A stretch of 64,000 nucleotides of DNA from Daphnia pulex (Eukaryota > Arthropoda > Branchiopoda > Diplostraca > Daphniidae), in assembly GCF_021134715.1 (NCBI RefSeq), contig NC_060027.1:6386001-6450000 (forward strand), in the 5' to 3' direction. Below the pieces are notes generated by a model. The model searched no databases and was not told where the DNA came from. It was given only the letters and a program-made list of their open reading frames with translations. Positions 36,370 to 47,759 of this stretch are shown piece by piece (position 1 is the first letter of the stretch; every line of letters starts with the position of its first letter). The translations under genes were made by a program, and so were the position numbers.

Positions 36370-38400
36370 CTAACAAACAACGTTTGTATATGAATATAAT
36401 TTTGATCCATGAGTACTTGTTCCTATGGAAATGACAATAACAATGGAATTATAATTCAAAATTAGAAGAGTGTTTGTATAGCAATTTAAAATAACTGAAT
36501 CCATATAGGTTTCATAGTTAATTGCTTCAAAAGTCACATTCTCCTTTTTGATACCTCCGTAATCTTCAGTATAAACAATAACAATGGTATCTATTTTATG
36601 CGCCTTTTCCCCATAAATGAAGACACCGACATAATTAAACAATAAATACTCAATTGAAATGTTCAGCCAGATATGGTTCTGAGAAAGTACTTTAAGCAAG
36701 TCGTCGTCTGCTATTATTTCAAATTAGTTTAAGCCAAATATTTCAGCGTGAATCTTTTTTGTTGGCTTCAAAAAGACAAAAAAAATATTATTTTTAGAAA
36801 CTTCATGAGCGATAAACCTCATGAACATTAACATTTATTTTTGCCTTTTAAAAGGGAATACAACAAATGAATTTAATGAGATTGAGGTAGGCAATCTTAC
36901 ACATAATATAATTATGTCCCACGATTGGAAAACAGAAGGGGATGATACAGCATACTCACACATTTTACAGATGATTGACAAGGATATGTATATGCATCTC
37001 CTTGACTTTCATACTTTTTACCAACTACAACGCTCATATTTTTGAAACCTTTGACGAAATCTACAATGGCAACAACAGACATGTCTTTAAGAAACAAACA
37101 ATTATCAGCCTCGTCATCTCATGTGTCCTATTCCTGGAAGTTTTACTGATCTAAATTGAATGCCGAATAAATGTTCAACGATAGGATTGCTACTATGACT
37201 GTCGATGAATTCAGTTTGCTCTGCCGAGTTATGGCGCACAAAGCTCTGATCTTGAACGGTCTCTTATAGTATCTTGATAAGCTGTTGAAGGGGTTTATCA
37301 TTCTTTTTAAGGTTCCTTTTCATTTTACCACTGCAATTTTCAAAACGATAAGCACTGAAATTATCCAGTGGTCCAAATCGAAAGACGTCCGAAGGCAGAT
37401 GAAACATAGCAAGAATGTTGTAAGACGTAAAAAAATGTGAATAAAGAGCCGTTGGTTGAGTAACGAAACAAGAAATGCATTAGCAAAATCATTTTCAGTT
37501 GCACACCATGGTTCATAAGATTTCAGCTTTACAGCTACACGGAGAAAAAGAAAATGATCATAAAATGCAGGGGGAGAAACTTCTGGAAAATGTAATGAAG
37601 AAAAGTTCTGAATTCGAAGGTCTTCCAACGAGGAAGTTCTCTGATCGTCTGAGATTTTCTTACAAATTTCGTTCTTGAAATTAATGCCGTTAGTTGCTCA
37701 GTTATGAAAGAATCAACGAAAGTAGCTGTCGTGTGGTGTAAAGTAACGTTTAGAATGTTTCTTTTCTTTCGACCTGTCCCAAGAATGAAAGCAAGTATTT
37801 TTTTCATGACTCCTAGATCAAGTAGGTGCACTATTGGATGTATTGGGATATCTTTCACTATATCTAAGTCATGGAGGATTTAAAGGATAGACCAACGATG
37901 GTGATGAGCAACACATGGCTTATTTCTAAAGGAAACATTTGTCCGCAATTAACCAAGAAATGGCCCAAAGCCTGTGCATCTGGCACAGCCATAACGTTCG
38001 GAGGAATGCCCTTTGATGCATAGAATCATTGCCATTGCTAGTGCATCGCAAATGATTGCTTTTTTTAACGGGAAAATATTTGCCTTGAAATAAAAGTCCT
38101 ATTTCTTCAATTTCTTCTGCTTCCGAAATGAAGTCCAATAAGAAAGCATTTCAACTAGTTGGTTTCAAAAAAGCGTGGAACACGCCGATGGGAAAGGACG
38201 GAGAATTGTTTAGAAATGACAAATAGCCTACAATTGGCCAAAACTGACTTCCGGAACTGTTAACGAGGTGAAAACCATCGATTCCAACAGACAGCCGATT
38301 CCAGAAACAGGTTATTCGAGAAATTTCAGTAACACCAGCGTATCTAAAATTGCTTTCTTGATTCCGAAGTGGTAATATTTACCATGCTGAATAGTTTTCA
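36370..38400 (-). pseudogene. CACTA/EnSpm-like transposase (decayed)
   Basis: From 38330 downward the minus strand encodes RLSVGIDGFHLVNSSGSQFW then PIVGYLS and PIGVFHAF, followed by a TGA near 38152. It continues with FISEAEEIEEIGLLFQGKYF and, after a frame change, AIICDALAMAMILCIKGH and GCARCTG. From about 37858 it gives PIHPIVHLLDLGVMKKIL and from about 37700 SRTKFVRKSQTIRELPRWK and FEFRTFLHY. The series DG-L-SS--QFWP, CDAPARA-KGHTGYHGCERC, HCVDLGV-KKLL and RPL-ELDRWKATEFRQFLLY is the recognised pattern of this transposase-like family in insects and cnidarians. Frameshifts and stops make it inactive. The segment 36370-36700 is open but unrecognised and may be its C-terminal part. Confidence 0.62.
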
Positions 38401-38752
38401 ATGTTACTGCTTTTCTCCGGGTCTTGACAAGAGTTCGAGTCGACAGAGGAAGATCAGCGAAGAATGGATTCAGAATTTTCAAACGTTCATCACATTTGGA
38501 GAATTCTATGTGTTTTCGTATTTGCGAGGTAGCTAGCTGTGTCCGAAGTTATGGTCCACCAGGTGACGGTGGTTCAGTTTCTGCAACACTAGATTCTTGA
38601 ACTTTATAGATATTAGTCTTACTAAATTTTATGGAGTAGCTCTTCTATTCATACCTGACTTTGTAGTTGATACGGTTTAAAAATTTGTTTCGCTGTCTTG
38701 TGTTGAATCACAATAGTCATCAGAAGAAAAATGAATTGCATCAGCAGGTGCT

Positions 38753-39984
38753 ATGTATAATATTCCTCATTTTTCCCAACATTCCTTTTATGAAGAACCC
38801 GTGGACAAAGTTTTCGAAAGTTTGAACCCTAGCAAAAAAGTTTGTCGCAAAATCATACCTAGTAGCGATTCAGAAGAGAATATCGTTAAAGAAGACGAAG
38901 ATGTGGCTGAAGTTATAAGTAGTGGTACCTTAACGCAGCGAATCCAACCCAATAAAGTTTTTCAACCACTTTCTATCCCTTTAAAAAGAGGTAAGAAAAT
39001 TTTTGCTTTTTACCAATGCTATTAGCTAATTTGTTGTGCTTTTTTGTAATAGTCGCAGTTCCTACCGAACTATCTGCCATTGAAAGCGAGCAGAATTCTA
39101 ATAACAATAATGAAGATGACGAGGTTCTCTGAGGTTAAAAGAATTGCGTTGCCGTCTACTTTTAAAGAGATTTCAAACAGCAAATTTGCAAAACCATCAA
39201 ATGGTATTAAATAAAGTAAAGTTTTTGAAATTTGTTTACTTTTTTAAAATTTTTGCAGTTTTGAGTGTTAGACGCACACCTTTCGAGAAACATGTCATCA
39301 AAATGTTAGCCAGAAAGAACGAATCGTTTAAAAGACATATTTCTATTTATGAAGTATTTTATTTTCTAGATCAAAATCGTTACTTGCGCGTGATGTCAAG
39401 AAACTAGCAGAAGTAAAAGCTGGCGTAAAAGATTTGCGACGGCTTTGCTTGAGTTTTCAAATCTGTATACCCACCGAAGCAAATCGACATCCCGTCTTTA
39501 ACAAACACGTCGCCCTTCCCTTGTAATCCATAGAGGACTTCAAATATTTTGAAGATGAATTATTAAACGAGCACGTCAAATTAGGGTAGGTTAAGTTTAG
39601 GTAGGTTAATAATTTAATTGTGTCAATGTGTCGTAAAAGGATTGAAACAATTTTTTGTGAGTTTAAGAACGAGATGTTGATTTTTGAAAAACAAATTCAT
39701 GATTTTTTGAAAAAAACTTGGAAGATACAAAAAGACGTATTTGGAAAGAAATTATGACCAACGAATTTATGAGGATTTACACGTAGACGGGAACACCAAA
39801 GCCTAACAGGGGAAAACATAAGGTTTTAACTGTAAGAGGATCACGATTATCATTGGCTGTAATCGTAGCTTTCAAACACGGGGACTTTGAGAAAACACCA
39901 ATCCCGAAAATTGAAGAAGTAAGCAAGCTTTACATCCGAAAGGCTGTTGACAGATTGAAACAAGCGATTCCGGGAAGTCATTAG
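38753..39984 (+). pseudogene. DUF4806-like accessory gene of the CACTA-like element
   Basis: ATG at 38753 opens an exon to 38990 (YNIPHFSQHSFYEEPVDKVF, then acidic EENIVKEDEDVAEVI) ending in donor GTAAG. An exon at about 39053 encodes VPTELSAIESEQNSNNNNED and a stop. Downstream pieces read SVRRTPFEKHVIKMLARKNE (about 39262-39345), PVFNKHVALPL, TAA, then SIEDFKYFEDELLNEHVKL (about 39495-39585). Near 39830-39984 is VRGSRLSLAVIVAFKH. The LPL-ted-leklE motif near the end marks DUF4806, commonly found next to this type of transposase. Function unknown; several stops present. Confidence 0.5.
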
Positions 39985-40514
39985 ATTTATCTTCTTGAAT
40001 CTGTATAGGCCGGATGGCCCCGTAATCTCTTTCTGATATTATCAGAACAGAAAATAAACGCTTTGACATGTATTTTTTTTTAATTTATTGTGTTCAAGTC
40101 CTCAAAATAAACCTCTTTAATTTAGTTGTCTAATGTCTTGAGGTAGTCTTTAATTAAACTTTACAACACCCTCGAATATTATTTTGGTTGTCTTTAGCCA
40201 AACATTTTGAGTTCATTTAACATTAATATAGACATCTTTAACAGTTCTTAATGACGTCTAAAAGACTGTTACGAGGCATTTGGAGGCGATTTCTTTGATA
40301 ATCAGTTGTCCCAGAAACGCCTTTTATAGGTAAAAAGAAAAACTTTAAGAAGAACTAAAAAAGTCTAGTAAGATATCTGAAAGAACTTTGTCCGGGTCAT
40401 TTAGGACACAAGTGAGGAGTCTTACAAATTACCCAAAGACTTCTTCAGGACATCCTCATTCCAGACAACCTTACATCTTCCGGTTCTCTTTAAGACTTCC
40501 CCGTGCTATGTGGG

Positions 40515-42849
40515 TCACGCTGCCATGAACCATATGGTCAAATATGCTAGCAAGCAACAGCGTACTAGCAACACTTGTAAGCAAGTGATCAAGACGATTA
40601 TCAGCAAGGCTGATGTCACCGACAATGCTGGCTCCGCATTTCGCTCTTCCATCATTCGTTTCATTGGCCATTGTGATGTCGGGAAAGGTGAAGCGCCTCT
40701 TTGTTTTTGTTTTGGGGCATCAAAGAGAATTAACCTTCAAATTTGTCAACGTCTCTTTGGACCTGACTGTTAACGAAGTGCACAAAAATCCAACGACTGT
40801 TGTGTTGGAAACTCGACCTATTCTGTTTACCTATTCTTTGCCAAACGTCACGTCTACATCGAACAAAACACCTCCCCACTTGGAATCTGGCTCAACCCAA
40901 TTTTATCGAGTTTTGTCGTCACTTTAATATCGTCAAAGGGAATCTTAGTGCATCAAAATTCTCCTACGTCAGCTACCTACTATCTGTTCTGCCATTTTTC
41001 ACTCATAAAGTTTTTCCCATGGACGGAATGATCTACTCCTATGTTTTTGGATGGCAACCTTGTCGTCTGGAAATGGCAAGAGTTTCGATTGACTGCAGCT
41101 CAAGAAATGCGTCAATATTTCAACTTGGACGAGGAACTGCAAAGTCAATTAGATCAGGCAGCTGATGACCTCCAAGAACAAGACAACATTGACAACGACA
41201 ACGTAAATAAACTTGAATGGCAGCAAGTGGTCGGTATGCGACCTGCTGACTAACATGAAGTTCGTCTTGATCTACCAATTATTGGCCGTTCTTTCTCTTG
41301 TCTGACTATAGTGTTCAGCTTCATTGCACTGCACGTGAATTGGCCTGTGGAAGTACTTAGTCGGCCAATCATCTAAACAACGGAAGAGATCTCGGCACTG
41401 ATTCTACCAATTTACCCCTTGTTAATCCCTGTCAACTGAATCGGCTACAACAAATGTGGTTCTACATGGTTTTAGAGGCTCTGAAATCTCGCACGCAGTT
41501 CTTATTTATTGTCAATGGCACTGCTGGTATTGGCAAAACGTTCGTTATTGCAGAAATATCCAGTGTTGTCCCTAAGGAACATCTCGTCTGTTCGGCTTTC
41601 ACTGAGAAAGCTGCCTATCTCATTCGCGGGTATACTTTGCACAATAGATTTCAAATTCCAGTAGAAAAAGGACCTACAAAGTTTGGCTCTCTGAATGGAA
41701 TGAAGCTGGCACCCTTTAGGAGATATACCGTCATGTTCATGTTATCATAATTGACGAGTGTTCAATGTTGAGCCTGTCTAAGCTTAGAAAAATTGACGCT
41801 CGTCTTCGTGAAGCCAAATGCAGCAACAGTTTCTTTGGTGGGCTGGCCGTTGTATTGGTTGGAGATCCAGCTCAGCTTCCACCTGTAGTTAGTCCTTCTC
41901 TCTATTCGCAGCAATCGACAGCACCGTTTACTAACGAGGGTCGGGCTGCTTACTTGGCTTTCCAATTCGTCATCAAGTTGACAGAAGTTTGACGACTAGA
42001 AGTGTAAGACGGCGACATCGACCAGCAAACATTTCTGGAGACACTAAACTCTTTGAGAGAGGGAGACTGTTCCGTAGTCCAGTGGCAGTTCCTTCAAGCT
42101 AGGAATCCGGAAGCCATTGCCAACTTTGGAACCGCTGATTTTGCCGATGCTACCTACTTGTTTGCCACCATCGAAGCTGTCAATCGCAGGATCAACTTTA
42201 AACTACCAAAACTGCAAATGCCAATTACCCTACTACCCCAAATCCCAATTACCCTACCGGTCGACAAATGCGCCTTTAAGTGGCAAGTAAAAGTCATTTG
42301 ATCAGTTTCGACGGCTTGAAGTTGAACTGTTCCTTGAGATTGGAGCCCAAGTGACGTTATTATCCAACATCAACATGGCTGAGGGTTTCACTAACGGTGC
42401 CAAAAATACCGTGGTTGACATCGTCTACTCAAAACAGCCCAATGTTGATCTGCCTGATTTCATCATTGTTAGATGATCTGGTTATACTGGTCCTCAATTC
42501 TTCTATTAATAACAGTAAGTGTTTTCAATCTCTTAGTAGAAATCTTAGGTAATCTAATTAGTTCATTTGACTTGGTTATGCATTTCGACTCACAACTGTA
42601 TACCAATCCCGGCAATATCCATACGGTTCTATGAAACGAGAGCCGTCCGGATTCTCTTCTCTGGCCTATGCGATGACCATGGAAATCCCAAGAAGAAACT
42701 CTGGGAAAAACAGTTGGAGGCATCGGTCCCAAAGAAACCGCCGGCCTGACTTTCGTCGCTCTTTTAAGGGTAAGACACATTGGTTATTTGGCCGTCTTGC
42801 CCTTTTACTATCAAAGAACCTTCAAAATTTCGACTTTATTATTAACTAG
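40515..42849 (+). pseudogene. Helitron Rep end and PIF1-like helicase, frameshifted
   Basis: At 40520 the Rep active-site helix reads AAMNHMVKYASKQQ, then SAFRSSIIRFIGH. The helicase part gives LNRLQQMWFYMVLEALKS, Walker A GTAGIGKTF (about 41518), a frameshift near 41740, Walker B VIIIDECSML, then VVLVGDPAQLPPVV (about 41848-41890). Next come FLQARNPEAIANF, the EIGAQVTLLSNINMAEGFTN block (about 42338), the IVYSKQPNVDLPDF block, and C-terminal LTFVALLRVRHIGYLAVLPF (about 42750-42805). These are PIF1/Helitron helicase motifs in order. At least four frame breaks or stops are present. Confidence 0.78.
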
Positions 42850-45800
42850 GATGGTGAAAGAAAGACGTTTAAATATATTATATTATGTTGCAAGTTCAAT
42901 GGTTTGAAAATCACCCAGAATAAATTGTTTCGCCTTTGCTACTGTTTTGCTGTCTCGCAAATTCGCTTTTCATGTGCGTTTATCACTACCTGAGTATTGT
43001 ATTTATTGTTTATTTATGTAATGTTTTACAAATTCAATGGTTGGAAACCAACAAGAATAGACCAGTTTCGTATTGCTATTGTCTTGTTCTATCGTTAATT
43101 AATTTCCCACTTTTGAGACACTGTCACTCCATGTTTACTCATTTTGAGACTTGTTCCATTTTTAGAAACAAAACTGAAATATTAACACATGTCTCTCAAA
43201 TGTAGAAAAAGTAGTCTATATGTGACACTTGGTAGAGACTTATACATTACTTTGGAAAAAATTGAAAAATTGACACTGGTTTCTTAGAATTAAAAATCAT
43301 TACTCATACATACTATGTTGGTAGTTTGTAGAGTCCTTACCCTTGATTGTAATATATTTTGAAATTTGAAACTGGTCCCTGAAATTTCAGAAAACTTGCA
43401 CATGTAGTGAAAATTTTGAGAAACAGATTCATAACATCAGATTCATAACAAGTAAAGAGAGATAACACACGACGGAAGTCAAGGTAACGGCAGGCGTATA
43501 GAGACGCAAGATACACACAAATTAAGACACGCATCTGTCATCTCCAACAAATGTAAACCTTTTTTATTTGAATTGACATTGAACGGAAAAATCAGTCCCA
43601 AGAGATGAAGATCGAAAGGGAAAAGGAGCGGAAGTAGAGATTATGGATGCAGGCTACTGTAAACGAATTTCAGGAACCTGGTAAGAATAATGAGAAGTTT
43701 GGGTGTCGGTGCTGGTCACCCATTCAAAATTCAGTGCAGAAATGAGCGAACTACAGCGTACTTTCGCTTTACGCAATTGCTAATGTATTTTAGATTATTG
43801 AAATGATTATGAAAACACATTTTATTTTCGAAAATAAAGTTAAGAAAATGGACTTAGGTAAATTACCGAGTTCCCGACTGTATGACTGGACTATATGGGA
43901 AACGCCGAGTAAGATGCCTGAATGACCTTTGCTCTGACTCTGACAATTTCAACTGGTGAAAACTCCCAGAATATCAACTGCATTTCGGCTCAAAGTCCGT
44001 TGACCTGACATCATGACCGGCAACCTTTAAATGACGAAAGCCACTTGAAACCACCGTTGCGTTTAAGATAGACAGAACTTCCTGTGTTGATATAGATTGC
44101 CTTATTGCGTCCATCTTCGAATTTGATGAATTTTCAATTTTCTTTACTTATTATTCTCAACGGTGGAAAGGCGCAGCCATTAGAGTCGATTGCAACCAAT
44201 TGGCTCAGCAGGAGTGGCGAAGAGAAACTGAATTGTACACTGCCAGGTGTTAGTGAATTATGATGTTCAATTCTCGATTTTCAGTCATTTGTTTCAACTA
44301 CCGTATCATTTGAAAGTTTTAAGATATTAATAAATGAACTACGTATAGGATTCTTTATAATTCCGTTTTCTAGCTATACCGTTTAACACTATTGTAACTT
44401 TCAGCTGTAGACAGAGCTCAAGAGAGGATGCTAGAACTTTGTTTTCAGTCAAATGTCCCCTTTCCACGCTATCATCGTCCAAAATTACCTAGCCTACTCT
44501 TGCAATGCTGGCATATGAAAGTTTCCCGTTGCTAGAAAACTCCAGCTGGAAATTTGAAAATTACAAAACATTATTAAATATGGATGTCTATTTTATTGCC
44601 TGTACACTGATGTCCCGTAGTTTGCAATACAATACATGTAGTTGATCAATGTCATAGAATACTCTAAAAAAAACTGCCACTATCTTTGCCGATGCAAGCA
44701 GCAGCGGAGTGGATGCAGCGAGAATACATCCATTGTGACTCGAGCCCACGGTGGTGGCCCGCACCCGTGCAGCATAGGTTACTTTGTCAAGCTAGATAAT
44801 ATTTTTTTTACTCCCAGCACTGTTGGATTGAAGCAGGTAATTAACAAAAATCCAAATAAAGTACACATGACCATTGAATTTTTTTAAATTCTGCAAACAA
44901 AACGAACGTCAACATCAACAATAATGCCAAGCAATAGAAATAACAACTACGTTGACAAGCGATTTTTTTGCGAAGCGAAGAGAGATACAACACGATAATT
45001 GTCCGACTCAAAAAATGTCACGAAATTTTTACACTGGCTGATTATGACCACGAATTCTAAATATATGTTTGCAATTTACGCATCAAAATTTTATTTGCTC
45101 TCTCGTAATAATAGATTCACTTGAAACTGTTATCTAGTGCTTAAACTGTGCTAAGAAACCCTACAATATTACTTTTCGACAAAAAAATCCAGAGCTACAA
45201 AAAAAAATGTTTTCCCCATCAGATTGCCAATTGGCTGGACTACATCCGTTCTCATATTTTCATACTTCTGGGTATGAAACCCAACAGTATCATTATTTCA
45301 TCGAAAAAAAAATTGTCACTATTTTACTGAAATTAAGATTTAGGACAACCTAAAAATGTATATAACTGATTGAAGTCTAGGGCCATCTGGAAAGAGAAAA
45401 TTTATTTATGGAACTTTCACGGAGTTTATTTGTTTATGTAAGGTTCCAGTGTTCCACTTTTTTTACTTTTACTTTTTTCACATACTACGCTTTAAACTTC
45501 AGTCCCACTACGCTCTGGTACTAGCTAGTGGTTCCAACTTCAAAATAAAGGAAGTAATTTACTATTTTCTTCACTAAAAAAAATATTTACTAGGATCTAC
45601 AGTGATGCATCTACACCACGAAAGTGCAACGATTGCTATAAAACATTATACACACTGCCAAATAAATGTAACATTGCCATTTTTTATGTGACATATTAAG
45701 GCAGTTTTCCTGATTCTGGACTGTTGGGACTATGACAGATTTGTGTGTAATGAGATAGGCCAAAAGTCTTTCTCAATTGGGACAACTGTTAAAATCTTGG

Positions 45801-45999
45801 ACAGCTTGTACAAATTTACGACACCCATTAGAGGCCATCTATGAGTAAGAATTCCAACTGAATAAAACATGTTTAATATGATTATTTAACTGCCATAAAA
45901 ATAAAAGCATAACATGAATGAATTATTATAAGAACCATTAGATCTCGCACGATAAGTTCAAACGTTACATCCAAGGGATTTGCAGACACCTTCTGAGTC
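42850..45999. other. 3.1-kb stretch without a supported gene
   Basis: AT-rich sequence between the Helitron remnant and the retrotransposon. Short open frames (42936, 44642, 45148) do not resemble known proteins. A GC-richer patch at 44690-44790 has no recognisable structure. The last five bases (45995-45999, GAGTC) are the left target duplication of the retrotransposon. Confidence 0.45.
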
Positions 46000-46288
46000 T
46001 GTTAGGAATATTCCATTCCAACAGACGACGACGAGATCAGGACGCCGCACAACAACACCGGCGCACCTACGCGACTATTGCCTTGGGGGCCCCCGATAGG
46101 TGGCCCCAAATTCAGTCGTTGTTACCCTACCCCCTATTGTTTATTTCCCCCCAATTTACTGTACAATATTCAGTGTGTAGAATATACGTGAGAGAAGAGG
46201 ACACGGTTTACTGTGTCTAATTTATTCAACTTTGAAAACTGTAAGTAAACGGCCCGACACGCCGAACATTCCTTTTACATTTTCTACA
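46000..46288 (+). repeat. 5' LTR (289 bp)
   Basis: Begins TGTTAGGAATATTCC and ends CATTTTCTACA, with canonical TG..CA. It contains a strong 5' splice-site-like motif, AACT/GTAAGT, at about 46237-46243, which could donate to acceptors in the leader. No classic TATA box or AATAAA was obvious. Confidence 0.95.
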
Positions 46289-46300
46289 TGGTCCTTCGAA
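46289..46300 (+). promoter_or_regulatory. Primer-binding site, tRNA-Tyr-like
   Basis: TGGTCCTTCGA begins directly after the 5' LTR. It is complementary to a tRNA 3' end TCGAAGGACCA, as expected for animal tRNA-Tyr, whose acceptor 5' strand is CCTTCGA. Complementarity becomes weaker after 11 bases. The tRNA assignment is from memory. Confidence 0.7.
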
Positions 46301-46746
46301 ACCGTTTAAGTGAACTAACGTGTCCTCCCTCTCAATTCAACTCACTCAAACTCAAAATTGTGAAGCCGGTTGGGGCTACACAATTCTAGACCCCCCAAAC
46401 GTTATTTTTGTTCTCTTTTTTTTGTGGTTGTTGTGTGGGTAAAAATTTGCCCAAATCAAACTTCTAAATTGTAAAAACAAAAAGACGGCCAAAGGGGGGG
46501 AACCTATGCCCAAAAAATTCCATTTTTTCTCGACTTTTTTGTGCCTTTCGTTGTCGGGCTAGCCTGAGGGGGCGGCCATTGAACACGCCGACCCAACCTC
46601 TGGCCCACAGATCGGCCTGGGCTAATCTATTGGGCACTCGTCTCTTCTCTGATTTATTCACGTGCTGTCCTCCCGTAACCGATTCTCAGTTGCTTATTGT
46701 CCCGAGTCAGAAATAACATTTTTTCTTTCTCTCTCAACATTTATAG

Positions 46747-47619
46747 AGGAGCCGAAAGGTCTCCAAAACATCCAGCAAAATAGGAAAACGATCGCAGAGG
46801 ATCAAGAGGGCGCTGCTGCGCAAAGCGGGGCTGCTGCCAGCGTGGGTGGAACCGCCACCACGTCCACAACCAAGGGAGCCGATCCCGCTCGAGCAGCTAC
46901 CACCAGGTGCCCTAGTGCCTCAGCTAGCACCGTTTTTGGAAATTGCTAGGAGGCACCTCAACGTGGAAGAACTTGCCGACGCTCTCCGCCCGAGATTTTG
47001 GGGCGACATACGCTACCGGCCAGAAGAGGAACCGGCCCCACAACCGGTTCCACCACCGGCTCAAGATTTACTGCCGGTCGTGATTGAAGAACCGGAAGCT
47101 GATCAGGAGCCGATCCAGGCACCTCCGCCCGAAATTCAACAACGCCAAGTACGATATCGCGAGCAGCACGTTGGAAGGGGTCTACTTCGCCGAGTAGTCT
47201 TCCTTCCAGTGAGACAGGAGGAAGCAGCCGCTGCTGCAGCCCCAAACCAGCAGTCGGAAAGCGAGTCGGAGGAAGAAGCAGCCGCTGCTGCAGCCCCAAA
47301 CCAGCAGTCGGAAAGCGAGTCGGAGGAGGAAGCAGCCGCTGCTGCAGCCCCAAACCAGCAACAAGGAAGTGAGTCGGAGGAAGACGAGATCCAGCTGTGC
47401 CACGAAAGCTCGTCAACGGACGACAGCTCGTCAGAAGAGTCAACGGACGAAGACAGGCGCCATTTTGAAAGAGAATTGGAGGCCAATCCGGCTCTGAGAA
47501 GAGCGTACGAGAGGAGCGAAACAGCAAGGAGAGAGCGAGGCCGTTTCAACACCCGTCCGGGCCACCTCTACACAAGAAGAAATACCAGAGGAAGGGAGCA
47601 GAGGAACCCAACCAATTAA
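46747..47619 (+). CDS. Leader ORF of the BEL/Pao element: acidic repeat protein, splice-dependent start
   Basis: An open frame of 290 codons lies between the primer site and gag. It begins just after a strong 3' splice site (pyrimidine-rich TTTCTTTCTCTCTCAACATT then TATAG, ending 46746) and has no in-frame ATG, so it would need an upstream spliced exon or a non-AUG start. The N-terminus is basic (SRKVSKTSSKIGKRSQRIKR), followed by a Pro-rich stretch (VEPPPRPQPREPIPLEQLPP), then LEIARRHLNVEELADALRPR. Three tandem 18-residue units follow, built on EEAAAAAAPNQQSESESE, then an acidic Ser/Asp/Glu run and an Arg-rich tail (RSETARRERGRFNTRPGHL) to TAA at 47617. No family is recognised. It is not gag, which starts at 48317. 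The sustained frame and biased composition in a young element suggest it is real. Confidence 0.55.
   Translation, partial: RSRKVSKTSSKIGKRSQRIKRALLRKAGLLPAWVEPPPRPQPREPIPLEQLPPGALVPQLAPFLEIARRHLNVEELADALRPRFWGDIRYRPEEEPAPQPVPPPAQDLLPVVIEEPEADQEPIQAPPPEIQQRQVRYREQHVGRGLLRRVVFLPVRQEEAAAAAAPNQQSESESEEEAAAAAAPNQQSESESEEEAAAAAAPNQQQGSESEEDEIQLCHESSSTDDSSSEESTDEDRRHFERELEANPALRRAYERSETARRERGRFNTRPGHLYTRRNTRGREQRNPTN
47218..47379 (+). repeat. 54-bp in-frame tandem repeat, three units
   Basis: The unit begins GAGGAAGCAGCCGCTGCTGC and encodes Glu2-Ala6-Pro-Asn-Gln2 plus an acidic Ser/Glu tail. The first two units are almost identical; the third diverges at its end (CAACAAGGAAGT). Confidence 0.9.
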
Positions 47620-47759
47620 GTAAATCTAATTGTATTCTTGAACATGGCGGCTCCAACCGCTAAATACAATTATTGAATGAATATTCTCTGTTTATCTGTC
47701 CTTCTCTAAAAAAAAAAAAAAAAACCCTCTTACATAAGGATCCCGAGAAATCGGTGCAT

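Larger units (their letters stand above)
35593..40514. mobile_element. 4.9-kb CACTA/EnSpm-like DNA transposon inserted in the Helitron
   Basis: Perfect 12-bp inverted ends, CCCACATAGCAC (35593-35604) and GTGCTATGTGGG (40503-40514), are followed by subterminal degenerate repeats rich in AAGGTTGTCT, GAGGAC and AAGAC motifs. That style is typical of CACTA-like elements. It holds two convergent genes: a transposase-like gene on minus (about 36370-38400) and a DUF4806-like gene on plus (38753-39984). The target duplication is not clear. The superfamily call comes from the transposase motifs; the termini do not start with CACTA. Confidence 0.65.
34930..42850 (+). mobile_element. Decayed Helitron split by a CACTA-like element
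   Basis: A Rep fragment (34947-35592) and a Rep-end plus PIF1-like helicase (40515-42849) lie in the same orientation on either side of the 35593-40514 insertion and fit together as one Helitron. Helitrons move by rolling-circle replication, using an HUH endonuclease fused to a 5'-to-3' helicase. The upstream zinc-finger part of Rep and the 5' TC end are missing or unrecognisable. A 3' CTRR end with hairpin could not be assigned. Confidence 0.72.

Noticed and set aside
46958..47552. Minus-strand ORFs opposite the retrotransposon leader
   Set aside because: They mirror the GC-rich repeats of the plus-strand leader ORF, with low-complexity Leu/Ser/Ala content.
46846..47619. Leader ORF as a protein starting at MEPPP
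   Set aside because: The codon at 46846 is GTG, and there is no ATG anywhere in this frame; the frame opens at the splice acceptor ending 46746, so I annotated it from 46747 with an unknown start.
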